Shown: one piece after another, positions 40,422 to 49,004 of the stretch
How the letters are laid out: each line of letters starts with the position of its first letter
Numbering within the stretch: the stretch's first letter is position 1
NCBI RefSeq assembly: GCF_002858935.1
Contig: NZ_PJRT01000033.1
Coordinates: 496,001 to 560,000 of the forward strand
Direction: 5' to 3'
Source: Pantoea endophytica
GTDB taxonomy: Bacteria > Pseudomonadota > Gammaproteobacteria > Enterobacterales > Enterobacteriaceae
DNA length: 64,000 nt
Program-made: the position numbers and the translations under genes
Notes under the pieces: generated by a model
Seen by the model: the letters and a program-made list of their open reading frames with translations, nothing else
What the model was told of the DNA's origin: nothing
The model's database searches: none

Positions 40422-42122
40422 ATGAGCATGCAGAAGGATATGTTGCGGAAGTTGGCCGCGGTGGTGGGTGACAAACAGTTATTAACCCATGCGGATGATA
40501 AAGCCTGGTACATAAAGGGGTTCCGCGTCGGGCGCGGTGACGCGCTGGCGGTGGCGTTACCGCAAACCTTGTTGCAGCTGTGGCAAACGCTGCAGGTGTG
40601 CGTGGCGCACGATGTGATTGTGTTGATGCAGGCGTCAAATACCGGCGTCACCGGCGGCTCAACGCCCGACGGCAATGATTACGACCGCGATATCGTGATC
40701 ATCAGCACCCGCCAGCTCAAAGGCGTGCAGGTGATCGATCAGGCGCGCCAGGTGATCGCCTTCCCCGGCACCACCTTGACCGAACTGGAGCACACCTTAC
40801 AGCCGCTCGGTCGAGAGCCGCACTCGGTGATTGGATCATCCTGCATCGGCGCGTCGGTGGTCGGCGGGATCTGTAATAATTCCGGTGGCTCGCTGATTCG
40901 GCGCGGCCCCGCGTTTACCGAAAAATCCTTGTTCGCCCGTATTCATGAGGATGGTCGCTTAGAGATGGTTAATCACCTCGGCATCGAGTTGGGCGACACG
41001 CCAGAAGTGATGCTGGCAAATCTCACGCAGCAGCAGTATCAAACCGGCGAGCAAGCCGACTGGCAGGGTAAAATCTGGGCCGATGACTACGCCGACCGCT
41101 TACGAGATGTGACCGCGGATTCCCCAGCACGCTTCAATGGCGATCTGCGCTACCTGCACGACAGCTCGGGCAGCGCCGGTAAAGTGGTGGTTTTCGCTGT
41201 ACGCTTGCCCACCTTCGAAGCCAGCGCCGGCAGCGACACCTTCTACATCGGCACTAACAATGAGAACGTGCTGGTGGCGCTGCGCCGTTTCCTGCTAACC
41301 GAAATGAGCGAACTGCCGCTGCAGGCGGAATATATCCATCGCAATGCCTTCGATTTAACCGTGCGCTACGCCAAGCATATGTATCTGGCGATTCGCAAAC
41401 TGGGCCCGCAGGCCATTCCGCAGATGATGGCCAATAAAGCCAAATGGGATGTGCGCGTCAGCCACCTGAAATTCCTGCCGCGCAATTTTGTTGATCGGGT
41501 GCTGCAATTCTTCAACCAGCTGACGCCGAGCTTTATCGCGCCGCGCATCATGGATTACCGCAGCGAGTATCAACATCATCTGATGATCAAAGTGGAGTCG
41601 CCGCAAACCGCCGAGTTGCAGAGTTTACTGCAGCAATTCTTTGCTGAGCAGCAAGGCGGCTTTTTCCGCTGCAATGCGCGTGAAGCGGCAGATGCGTTTT
41701 TGGTGCGTTTCGGCGTGGGCGGCTGCACCATTTCCTACTGCGACGCGCTGGGTTACAACCCCAACGAGCGGCTGGTAGCCTTCGATGTGGCGCTGCGCCG
41801 TAATGACGATGCATGGCGTTTGACGCTGCCCGATCATCTGGCGGCGCAGGTACAGGTTGATTCGTGCTGCGGGCACTTCTTCTGCTTCGTCAATCATCAG
41901 GATTACGTGCTGAAACCCGGCTACGACGCAAAAGTGTTTAAGGAAGAGGTGAAACGGTATCTGGAACAGCGCGGCGCGAAATATCCCGCCGAGCACAATG
42001 TTGGGCACCTTTATCAGGCGTCGTGTGAGCATGTCGCGCACTGGAAACAGCATGATCCCACCAACAGCTGTAATCCAGGGATTGGTAAAACAAGTAAGAA
42101 GAAGTTTTGGCGGGAGATGTAG
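40422..42122 (+). CDS. dld: Quinone-dependent D-lactate dehydrogenase
   Basis: A 566-aa peripheral membrane flavoenzyme oxidising D-lactate to pyruvate and feeding the quinone pool. FAD-binding blocks VLMQASNTGVTGGSTPDGNDYDRDIVI and VIGSSCIGASVVGGICNNSGGSLIRRGPAFTEKSLFA, the RYLHDSSGSAGKVVVFAVRLPTFEA segment and the C-terminal SCNPGIGKTSKKKFWRE all match E. coli Dld (571 aa). Single gene. A REP-like palindrome follows the stop. Confidence 0.96.
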   Translation: MSMQKDMLRKLAAVVGDKQLLTHADDKAWYIKGFRVGRGDALAVALPQTLLQLWQTLQVCVAHDVIVLMQASNTGVTGGSTPDGNDYDRDIVIISTRQLKGVQVIDQARQVIAFPGTTLTELEHTLQPLGREPHSVIGSSCIGASVVGGICNNSGGSLIRRGPAFTEKSLFARIHEDGRLEMVNHLGIELGDTPEVMLANLTQQQYQTGEQADWQGKIWADDYADRLRDVTADSPARFNGDLRYLHDSSGSAGKVVVFAVRLPTFEASAGSDTFYIGTNNENVLVALRRFLLTEMSELPLQAEYIHRNAFDLTVRYAKHMYLAIRKLGPQAIPQMMANKAKWDVRVSHLKFLPRNFVDRVLQFFNQLTPSFIAPRIMDYRSEYQHHLMIKVESPQTAELQSLLQQFFAEQQGGFFRCNAREAADAFLVRFGVGGCTISYCDALGYNPNERLVAFDVALRRNDDAWRLTLPDHLAAQVQVDSCCGHFFCFVNHQDYVLKPGYDAKVFKEEVKRYLEQRGAKYPAEHNVGHLYQASCEHVAHWKQHDPTNSCNPGIGKTSKKKFWREM

Positions 42123-42133
42123 CATCGCACGTA

Positions 42134-42175
42134 GAGTGCGCATTCATGCGCACTCGGTCACCATAAATAGCGACC
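42134..42175. repeat. Palindromic intergenic repeat after dld
   Basis: GAGTGCGCATTCATGCGCACTC (42134-42155 less its ends is the same core as 9143) followed by GGTCACCATAAATAGCGACC. Lies between the convergent dld and pqqF genes. Confidence 0.7.
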
Positions 42176-42219
42176 CTACGTAATGACGAATGATTTCACG
42201 TACGTTTCGGTTGAATCTT

Positions 42220-44538
42220 TCAGCTTTGATTAACCAAAATCAACCAGCGATGCCGTTCGCGCAGCAGACGCTGATGCAGTTGCTCGAGTTGCTGCAGCGT
42301 TAGTGCCTGAATAGCCGCGCGCTTGAGAGTGGCCAGGCCGTGCTGCTGGCGCAGAGTTTCGAGTGCGGCCTCGCCATTATCTTTGCTTACGCACTGCGTC
42401 ATTAAGCTCGCCTGCCATGCCGCCAGCTTTTGCGGCGAGATTGCCGCGATCTCGGCGACCATCTCACGCATAAAGCGTTTGCAATGACCCAGCAGCGCGC
42501 GCCAGGAGATATCCGGTGATTGCAGCGCCAGCATCAAGCCATCCACATCCGCCACCCGCTGATAGCGCGCCGACACCACATAGCCAATTTGATGATCCAC
42601 GCGCAACCGCTGGAAGAAGCGCGTTTCCAGCATTAGCGCCAGCACGCGTAAAGCGGCCAGGCTGGCATCATCGGCCTGCGGTAACGGCATAAACAGCAGC
42701 AGCGCCTGATCGCGCCCGTCGCAGGCGATGGGCACGATGCCGTGTTGCAGTCGTGCCGGCGGCGTGTCGCGCGCCAGATCCGGCGTAAAATCGCTGAGCA
42801 GATGCGCCACGCGCTGGCTTAATGCGGTATTGGTGCCGCACCATGCCGCCAGCCATTGTGGCGCGGGTAATGGCTTGATCAAGCGAGTGGGCAACGCGGC
42901 GAGCGATTGACGAATCACAATCGAAGGGGTATTCGCTGCGGGTTGCGCCAGCATCGGCGTGTTCAGCGCCAGTAATGCCTGATGCACGCTAAACAACGCG
43001 CGATCGGCGGATGCAGGCAAATTGAGCAGCAGCTGCCAGCTGGCATGCGTCTGTTGCCAGCTGCCGTTGCCACCCGCGTGGCGCAATTCCGCCAGCAACG
43101 GGCGTAACTGGCGCTGCCGCGACTGCGCGTCTTCCTCACTCAAGGTCTGATAAAACGCCGGACGCAGCAGCAGCGTTTCAACCTGTTTTACCGGTGCAAT
43201 CAGCGGCAACGGCTGCGCCACGGGCGAGAGACGAGGGAGCGGAACAGCGGCTGAAGCAGGATAGAAGTGAAACGCTGCGGGTTTGGTCGCAGCCAACGAC
43301 GGCGGCAGCCACTCGGCCAGTTGCAAGGTAAAGCCCTGCGTGTGATGCGGTGCGCCGTCAATCTGTTGCTGCGTGAGCAGACGCGTGCGCGGACAATTTG
43401 GCAACGCTGCGGCAAAATCCGTGAAGTTGTCTGGCAGCGCGCAACCCGGCGCGAAGCCCAACGCCCGGCCGCGCAACTGTTCCAGCGGCGACAAGGTCGC
43501 GAAATCCTGCTGCGCGAGCTGTGCGTAGTGCTGCAGCTGAAGCGCCGTACTTTCAGCTAACGCAGCCAGATGCTGCCAAACGCGTTGCTCAATCTGTTGT
43601 GCCTGCGCCGGGGAAATGCGCCTGGCGCTAAAGCGCAGCGCCAGTAACGCTTGTTGCTCATCTTGCCATAACCAATGCGCATCAAAGGTTTCGCATAACG
43701 CCTCAGCGCGCAACTGCGCCAGCAAGCTGCCGGGCGCTTCGTCCTGCCAGAAAGCTGTTAATAAGGTGACATTGTCACGCACAGTCTGCTCATCGCCCGC
43801 CACCAACATCGTCAGCCAGAAATTTTCTTCACCGGCTAATTGCAATAAACGATCGCCTTGCAACAGCGTCGCTTCAACAGGCGCAGCGCGTTCTCCACCC
43901 GCCAGCAAACTGCCGCCGAAGCGTGCCGCCAGCTGTTCGAGCTCATCCAGTGATTGCGGGCCTTGCAGCCAAAGTTCCATGTTTTCAGCACGATAGAAAC
44001 GGCGATGAAAATCGCGTAGTGTGAACTGCAACGCCGTGACATTGTCACCAAAAGCCTGCCGACTGCCGACGCGGAAACGCTGGAAACGTCCCGGCAACTT
44101 TTCCAGCATGGCAGCTTCACTCAGCGTGTCGGCATGGTTTTGCAGCAGTTGATACTCAGCCTCAATTACCGCCGCTTCCTGCTGAATGGCCTGCGCCGTC
44201 AGCAACGGTGCCGCTAACATGTCACACAGCCGCTGCACGCCCGCTGACAACGCTGCGGCTGGGAGCTGAAAGAAATAGGCGCTGCGGCTCAACTGCGTGG
44301 TGGCGTTCACCTGGCCGCCCTGCTGCTGCAGCCAAGGCATCAGGCGATCGTCGCCGTGAAAAGCTTCGCTGCCGCAAAACAGCAGATGTTCCAGCAGATG
44401 TGCCAAACCCGGCCAGCGATCCGCTTCATCCAGACTGCCGGCCTGCACGCGCATCAGCGCCGCCGCCTCATGCGCGTCGGGCTGATGATAAAGATGGCAG
44501 CGCAGGCCGTTGGCGAGCGTGAGCTGGCGCGCGTGCAT
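42220..44538 (-). CDS. pqqF: PQQ biosynthesis protease PqqF
   Basis: A 772-aa M16 zinc protease that trims the crosslinked PqqA peptide. The inverted zinc motif is HLLEH at residues 47-51, with the downstream Glu in AAVIEAEYQLLQ. Two M16 modules follow; the C-terminal half is shortened and degenerate, as in other enterobacterial PqqF. Last gene of the operon; its start overlaps the pqqE stop by one base. Frame intact. Confidence 0.92.
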   Translation of the reverse strand: MHARQLTLANGLRCHLYHQPDAHEAAALMRVQAGSLDEADRWPGLAHLLEHLLFCGSEAFHGDDRLMPWLQQQGGQVNATTQLSRSAYFFQLPAAALSAGVQRLCDMLAAPLLTAQAIQQEAAVIEAEYQLLQNHADTLSEAAMLEKLPGRFQRFRVGSRQAFGDNVTALQFTLRDFHRRFYRAENMELWLQGPQSLDELEQLAARFGGSLLAGGERAAPVEATLLQGDRLLQLAGEENFWLTMLVAGDEQTVRDNVTLLTAFWQDEAPGSLLAQLRAEALCETFDAHWLWQDEQQALLALRFSARRISPAQAQQIEQRVWQHLAALAESTALQLQHYAQLAQQDFATLSPLEQLRGRALGFAPGCALPDNFTDFAAALPNCPRTRLLTQQQIDGAPHHTQGFTLQLAEWLPPSLAATKPAAFHFYPASAAVPLPRLSPVAQPLPLIAPVKQVETLLLRPAFYQTLSEEDAQSRQRQLRPLLAELRHAGGNGSWQQTHASWQLLLNLPASADRALFSVHQALLALNTPMLAQPAANTPSIVIRQSLAALPTRLIKPLPAPQWLAAWCGTNTALSQRVAHLLSDFTPDLARDTPPARLQHGIVPIACDGRDQALLLFMPLPQADDASLAALRVLALMLETRFFQRLRVDHQIGYVVSARYQRVADVDGLMLALQSPDISWRALLGHCKRFMREMVAEIAAISPQKLAAWQASLMTQCVSKDNGEAALETLRQQHGLATLKRAAIQALTLQQLEQLHQRLLRERHRWLILVNQS

Positions 44539-45677
44539 CAGGTGACGCGCTGCTTAAAGATTAGTTCGGAGTTGCTGCGATTGCGGAACTGCAGCTGCTG
44601 GATTTTGATGTCGCTGCAGTTGGCTTCACGTCGTGCTTCGAGGATCTTGCCGTGATGCGGCGATTTGCTGCACACCGGATCGGTGTTATCGGCATCGCCG
44701 GTCAGCATAAAGGCCTGACAGCGACAGCCGCCAAAGTCTTTCTCTTTCTCATCGCAGGAGCGACAGGGTTCCGGCATCCAGTCAAAGCCGCGATAGCGGT
44801 TAAAACCAAACGAGTTGTACCAGATGTCGTCCAGCGTGCGCTCCAGCACCGACGGGAACGCAACCGGCAGCTGACGCGCGCTGTGGCACGGCAACGCGGT
44901 GCCGTCAGGCGTGACGCTGAGGAAGATCGATCCCCATCCGCCCATGCAGGGTTTTGGCCGCTCTTCGTAGTAATCCGGCGTCACGAACAGCAGATTGGTG
45001 AGATTGCCGCTGGCGCCCATGCGCTGACGATAATCGGCCACCACCGCTTCGGCGTTGGCGATTTGCTCGCGCGTCGGCAGCAATCCTTCACGATTGAGCT
45101 GCGCCCAGCCATAGAATTGGCAAGTCGCCAGCTCGACATCGTCGGCTTCCAGTTCGATACAGAGATCGATGATTTTGTCGATCTGGTCGATGTTATGGCG
45201 ATGCAGCACGAAATTCAGCACCATCGGATAGCCGTGCGCTTTCACCGCTTTCGCCATCTCCAGCTTCTGCTGGAAGGCCTTTTTTGACCCGGCCAGCGCC
45301 GCGTTCAGCGTTTCATCGCTGGCCTGGAAGCTGATCTGGATATGATCGAGTCCGGCGTCAGCAAAAGCGTCGAGTTTTTTCGCCGTCAGGCCGATGCCGG
45401 AGGTGATCAGGTTGGTGTAGAAACCGAGATCGCGCGCGGCGCGAATCAGCTCCGGCAGGTCTTTACGGGTTAGCGGTTCGCCGCCGGAAAAACCGAGCTG
45501 CACGCTGCCCATGGCGCGCGCCTGACGAAACACCTCAATCCACTGTTCGGTGGTCAGCTCTTTCTCCTGCTGGGAAAAATCCAGCGGATTGGAGCAATAC
45601 GGACACTGCAGCGGGCAGCGATAGGTCAGTTCTGCCAGCAGCCACAGCGGTGGCGTCACGCTTTTACTCGGGTTCAC
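44538..45677 (-). CDS. pqqE: Radical SAM enzyme PqqE
   Basis: Forms the Glu-Tyr carbon-carbon crosslink in PqqA, with PqqD presenting the peptide. The GTG at 45677 gives 379 aa, the usual length, and overlaps pqqD by 14 bases; the frame extends 42 codons upstream only inside pqqD. The radical SAM cluster is C21-x3-C25-x2-C28 (CPLQCPYC), followed by LGFSGGEPLTRKD. The C-terminal SPASM region carries CHSARQLP, CRSCDEKEKDFGGCRCQAF and DPVCSKSPHH. Confidence 0.95.
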   Translation of the reverse strand: MNPSKSVTPPLWLLAELTYRCPLQCPYCSNPLDFSQQEKELTTEQWIEVFRQARAMGSVQLGFSGGEPLTRKDLPELIRAARDLGFYTNLITSGIGLTAKKLDAFADAGLDHIQISFQASDETLNAALAGSKKAFQQKLEMAKAVKAHGYPMVLNFVLHRHNIDQIDKIIDLCIELEADDVELATCQFYGWAQLNREGLLPTREQIANAEAVVADYRQRMGASGNLTNLLFVTPDYYEERPKPCMGGWGSIFLSVTPDGTALPCHSARQLPVAFPSVLERTLDDIWYNSFGFNRYRGFDWMPEPCRSCDEKEKDFGGCRCQAFMLTGDADNTDPVCSKSPHHGKILEARREANCSDIKIQQLQFRNRSNSELIFKQRVT

Positions 45678-45942
45678 GACACTGTATCCATTTTTGTTCG
45701 ATGGCGGATTGCAGGAACTCTTTGACGTCGTCGCCGACACCGCCCGCGTCCGGAAAACGCGCATCCAGCGTGGCAACGATCGCCGCCACATCCTGTTTGC
45801 CATCCACCAGTTCGAGGATCGCCACGGCGGTCTCGTTCAATTTGGCCATGCCTTCCGGATAGAGCACCACATGGCTATCCTGCGCCGCTTCCCACTGCAT
45901 GCGGTAGCCGCGACGGAAAGCCGGAATCACATTATCTTTCAT
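45664..45942 (-). CDS. pqqD: PqqA-binding chaperone PqqD
   Basis: A 92-aa RiPP recognition element that binds PqqA and docks on PqqE. The start at 45942 (MKDNVIPAFRRGYRMQWE) removes 25 unlikely upstream codons. Winged-helix strands VVLYPEGMAKLNETAVAILELVDG are typical. Separated from pqqC by four bases. Confidence 0.94.
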   Translation of the reverse strand: MKDNVIPAFRRGYRMQWEAAQDSHVVLYPEGMAKLNETAVAILELVDGKQDVAAIVATLDARFPDAGGVGDDVKEFLQSAIEQKWIQCREPE

Positions 45943-45946
45943 GTTG

Positions 45947-46702
45947 TTATACCAGTCTTGTGCTGTGCCAGGACACCTGATCGGTGACCGTATGATAAGG
46001 CGGACGTTGCAGCGCATACGCCATGGTCATGGCATCGAGCATGGTCCAGAGAATATCGAGTTTAAACTGCAGGATCTCCAGCATGCGGTTCTGCTGTTCG
46101 GCGCGGGTAAACACCTCAAGCGCCAGCGCCAGCCCATGCTCCACATCGCGGTTCGCCTGGCTCAAACGGCTGCGGAAGTAGAAATAGCCTTCCTCTTTGA
46201 TCCACGGATAGTGCTGCGGCCAGCTGTCGAGACGCGACTGATGAATCTGCGGCGCAAACAGCTCGGTGAGCGAGCTACAGGCCGCTTCCTGCCAGTTAGC
46301 ACGGCGCGCGAAGTTCACGTAGGCGTCCACCGCAAAACGCACGCCCGGCAGCACCAGCTTCTCTGACAGCAACACGTCACGTTCCAGCCCCACCGCCTCA
46401 CCCAACTGCAGCCAGGCTTCAATCCCGCCTTCGTGACCGTTGCTGCCGTCGTGATCGAGGATGCGCTGTACCCATTTACGCCGCGTCGCCGCATCCGGGC
46501 AATTCGCCATGATCGCCGCATCTTTCAGCGGAATGTTGGTCTGATAATAGAAGCGGTTCGCCACCCAGCCCTGAATCTGCTCGCGCGTCGCCTCGCCATT
46601 GTGCATGGCAATGTGATAAGGGTGATGAATGTGGTAGAACGCGCCTTTGTCGCGCAGCGCCTGCTCAAACGCGGCGGGCGATAATGCTTCGGTGATGATC
46701 AC
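45947..46702 (-). CDS. pqqC: Pyrroloquinoline-quinone synthase PqqC
   Basis: Catalyses the last step: ring closure and eight-electron oxidation of AHQQ to PQQ with oxygen. The GTG at 46702 gives 251 aa, equal to Klebsiella PqqC, and overlaps pqqB by four bases. AFYHIHHPYHIAMHNGEATREQIQGWVANRFYYQ and FAPQIHQSRLDSWPQHYPWI contain the His, Arg and Tyr residues of the substrate pocket. Confidence 0.95.
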   Translation of the reverse strand: MIITEALSPAAFEQALRDKGAFYHIHHPYHIAMHNGEATREQIQGWVANRFYYQTNIPLKDAAIMANCPDAATRRKWVQRILDHDGSNGHEGGIEAWLQLGEAVGLERDVLLSEKLVLPGVRFAVDAYVNFARRANWQEAACSSLTELFAPQIHQSRLDSWPQHYPWIKEEGYFYFRSRLSQANRDVEHGLALALEVFTRAEQQNRMLEILQFKLDILWTMLDAMTMAYALQRPPYHTVTDQVSWHSTRLV

Positions 46703-47625
46703 GATGCAAACTCCTGCAGATGAATCGCCATGCCATCCCAACTCACTTCAATGCCCTGCTGCGTCAAATAGGCGCGCTGCGGCGATTGCTCATTAAGGAT
46801 CGGATTGGTGTTGTTAATGTGAATCAAAATCTTGCGTTTGGCCGGCAGCGCAGCCAGCAACGCCATTAAACCTTGTTCTTCGGCCAGCGCTAAGTGGCCC
46901 ATCGCTTTGCCGGTATTTTTGCCAACGCCGGTGGCGAGCAGCTCGTCGTCCTGCCACACCGTGCCATCAATCAACAGGCAATCGGCTTTTTGCAGCCACG
47001 GCATGATCACCGCATCCGGCTCGCCGAGTCCCGGCGCGTAGAGCAGCGTTTGGCCGTTGGCGGTGTTTTCAATGAACAGCGCCACGTTGTGGCCCGGCAG
47101 CGGGCGATCGCGATACGGCGAATACGGCGGCGCGTTGCTGAGAATCGGAATCGCGGTGAACTGCAAACTGTGGCAGACATCGACGCGGAACGGCTCCAGC
47201 GGCGTTAATGCATGATGCTGCAAGCCGCCATTCCAGTGCTGCAACATGGTGAAAATCGGGAAACCGCTGGTGAGATCGCCATGCACTTCCGGCGTGCACC
47301 ACACCTGATGCGGACAGCCTTCGCGCAGGCTCAACAAGCCAGTGGTGTGATCGATTTGGCTGTCGGTGAGAATGATGCTGCCAATCGCCGTGCCGCGCAG
47401 CACACCCTTTTTGATCAGTTCTGGCGTGTGGGCAATTTGCTGGCTGATGTCCGGCGAGGCGTTGCACAGCACCCAATCTTCACCGTTGTCGCTGACAATG
47501 ATCGAAGATTGGGTGCGCGCCTGCGCCTGAATGCTGCCGTTACGCAGGCCGCTGCAATTGGCGCAGTTACAGTTCCACTGCGGGAAGCCGCCGCCCGCCG
47601 CTGAACCGAGGACTTTAATAAACAT
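46699..47625 (-). CDS. pqqB: PQQ biosynthesis oxygenase PqqB
   Basis: A 308-aa metallo-beta-lactamase-fold protein, an iron-dependent hydroxylase acting on the Glu-Tyr intermediate. The N terminus FIKVLGSAAGGGFPQWNCNC with its Cys cluster, ILTDSQIDHTTGLLSLREG (metal site) and the C-terminal LIHINNTNPIL are typical. 55 bases after pqqA, with a stem-loop between them. Confidence 0.95.
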   Translation of the reverse strand: MFIKVLGSAAGGGFPQWNCNCANCSGLRNGSIQAQARTQSSIIVSDNGEDWVLCNASPDISQQIAHTPELIKKGVLRGTAIGSIILTDSQIDHTTGLLSLREGCPHQVWCTPEVHGDLTSGFPIFTMLQHWNGGLQHHALTPLEPFRVDVCHSLQFTAIPILSNAPPYSPYRDRPLPGHNVALFIENTANGQTLLYAPGLGEPDAVIMPWLQKADCLLIDGTVWQDDELLATGVGKNTGKAMGHLALAEEQGLMALLAALPAKRKILIHINNTNPILNEQSPQRAYLTQQGIEVSWDGMAIHLQEFAS

Positions 47626-47647
47626 GAACGTTGACCAAAGAGAGAAA

Positions 47648-47674
47648 ACAAAATGCCCGCACGAACGGCGGGCA
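47648..47674 (-). terminator. Stem-loop between pqqA and pqqB
   Basis: On the minus strand TGCCCGC pairs with GCGGGCA, followed by TTTTGTTTT. It probably terminates or processes most transcripts after pqqA, giving excess PqqA peptide over the enzymes, as known for other pqq operons. Confidence 0.7.
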
Positions 47675-47680
47675 GAAGTC

Positions 47681-47752
47681 TTAGCGGTTGGAGATGTACA
47701 GAGTCACTTCCAGGCCCAGACGCAGGTCAATAAACGCAGGTTTTTTCCACAT
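47681..47752 (-). CDS. pqqA: PQQ precursor peptide PqqA
   Basis: A 23-aa ribosomal peptide: MWKKPAFIDLRLGLEVTLYI then SNR, the same as the Klebsiella precursor as I recall it. Glu 15 and Tyr 19, in the E-V-T-L-Y core, are the residues fused to form PQQ. GAGGAAGACC precedes the ATG. An in-frame ATG five codons upstream (47767) could give a 28-aa form, but the ribosome site favours 47752. Confidence 0.96.
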   Translation of the reverse strand: MWKKPAFIDLRLGLEVTLYISNR

Positions 47753-47767
47753 AATGGTCTTCCTCAT

Positions 47768-47794
47768 AAAACAAAAACGCAGAGAAATCTCTGC
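47768..47794 (-). terminator. Stem-loop with T-run upstream of pqqA
   Basis: Minus strand GCAGAG-ATTT-CTCTGC then GTTTTTGTTTT. It may terminate transcripts of the dipeptidase gene upstream, or lie in the pqqA leader as an attenuator, depending on where pqqA transcription starts. Confidence 0.6.
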
Positions 47795-47810
47795 TGAAGA
47801 GGATTGCGGC

Positions 47811-47826
47811 TGTGACTTAGATCACA
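47811..47826. promoter_or_regulatory. CRP site upstream of pqqA
   Basis: TGTGA-CTTAGA-TCACA, both half-sites exact, centred 66 bases before the pqqA start. It suggests that PQQ synthesis is under catabolite control. A class II position would put the start of transcription just after the stem-loop at 47779-47794. Confidence 0.7.
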
Positions 47827-47900
47827 TCGCAATCCGTACGCGCGCAGATGTTGCGCCAATGTAGCGAGCAGATCAACCCTGATTCGGTAAGGGAATGGTG

Positions 47901-48926
47901 CTAATCCTGCCAAATTTGTTGCAACACGCGCTGCCAGTTGCCCCATGCAAGCTGCTCAAGTGCTGTTTGATCGTAGTCGAACGAACGCAACAACGCATAA
48001 AGATGCGGTAATCCGCTCACATCTTTCAGCGCCTCAGGCACGCTGATGCCATCAAAATCGGAGCCCAGCGCCACATGATCGCGGCCCATTATCGCGATCA
48101 GGTGCTCAACATGTTTAACAATTTCGATCAATGCGGTGTCGCTGTCGCGTTTTCCGTCGCTGCGCAGAAAAGCGTTGCCAAAATTCACGCCCACCACGCC
48201 GCCGCTGTCGCGAATGGCGCGCAGCTGATCGTCGGTCAGGTTGCGCGGTTGCGCGCAAAGCGCGTGCGCATTGGAGTGCGTCGCCACCAGCGGCGCGGTT
48301 GACAGGCGCGCGGTGTCCCAGAAGGCTTTCTCGTTCATGTGCGACATATCGATCAGCATGCGATGGCGATTGGCAGCGGCGATCAGCTGCTCACCTTGTT
48401 CGGTCAAGCCTGGCCCGCTGTCCGGTGAGTTGGGGAATGATCCGCTGACGCCTTCGCCAAAGCGATTGGGCAGATTCCAGAACGGCCCGATGCTGCGCAC
48501 GCCCGCCTGGTAAAACGCATCAAGCGCTTCACCCTCGCCATCAAACCCGTCTGCGCCCTCAATATGCGCCACCAGCGCCAGCACGCCATCAGCGCGACAG
48601 GCGGCAATATCAGCGGTGTTAAGGCATAACCGCGCCCGCCCATCAGATTGCGCCGCCAGCGTTTTCAGGATGTCGAGTTGCTGCCAGAGAATCGCCAGCG
48701 GTTCGAGATTTTCCTCCGCTCGCTGCGGCGCGACCTCTTTGACATAGCGCGCTGGCGGCACAAACATCGCGAACAGCCCACCGGCAAAACCGCCCTGCTG
48801 CATGCGCGGAAAATCCAGATGGCCCTTTTCGATGCCGTGAAAAAAGGCCTGCGCCGGATCCTCGCGATGATGCAGCCACAGATTGAGAAGCAGGTCGTTA
48901 TGACCGTCGAAGGTTTTTAGCAACAT
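47901..48926 (-). CDS. Membrane dipeptidase (peptidase M19, renal dipeptidase family)
   Basis: A 341-aa dizinc dipeptidase; the start at 48926 (MLLKTFDGHNDLLLNL) is the normal family N terminus with the metal motif DGHND. Further ligands lie in HIEGADGF, IDMSHMNEKAFWD, ATHSNAHALC and VALGSDFDGI. Upstream of pqqA in the same direction with a 148-base gap containing the CRP site and stem-loop. A role in degrading peptides left over from PqqA processing is plausible but unproven. Confidence 0.9.
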   Translation of the reverse strand: MLLKTFDGHNDLLLNLWLHHREDPAQAFFHGIEKGHLDFPRMQQGGFAGGLFAMFVPPARYVKEVAPQRAEENLEPLAILWQQLDILKTLAAQSDGRARLCLNTADIAACRADGVLALVAHIEGADGFDGEGEALDAFYQAGVRSIGPFWNLPNRFGEGVSGSFPNSPDSGPGLTEQGEQLIAAANRHRMLIDMSHMNEKAFWDTARLSTAPLVATHSNAHALCAQPRNLTDDQLRAIRDSGGVVGVNFGNAFLRSDGKRDSDTALIEIVKHVEHLIAIMGRDHVALGSDFDGISVPEALKDVSGLPHLYALLRSFDYDQTALEQLAWGNWQRVLQQIWQD

Positions 48927-49004
48927 GAGGGGATCTTTGACGAAACAACATGGCGCCATGCTACGCGCGCGCTGCTGTTTCGCCAAATGCGGGCGCACAA
49001 AGGG

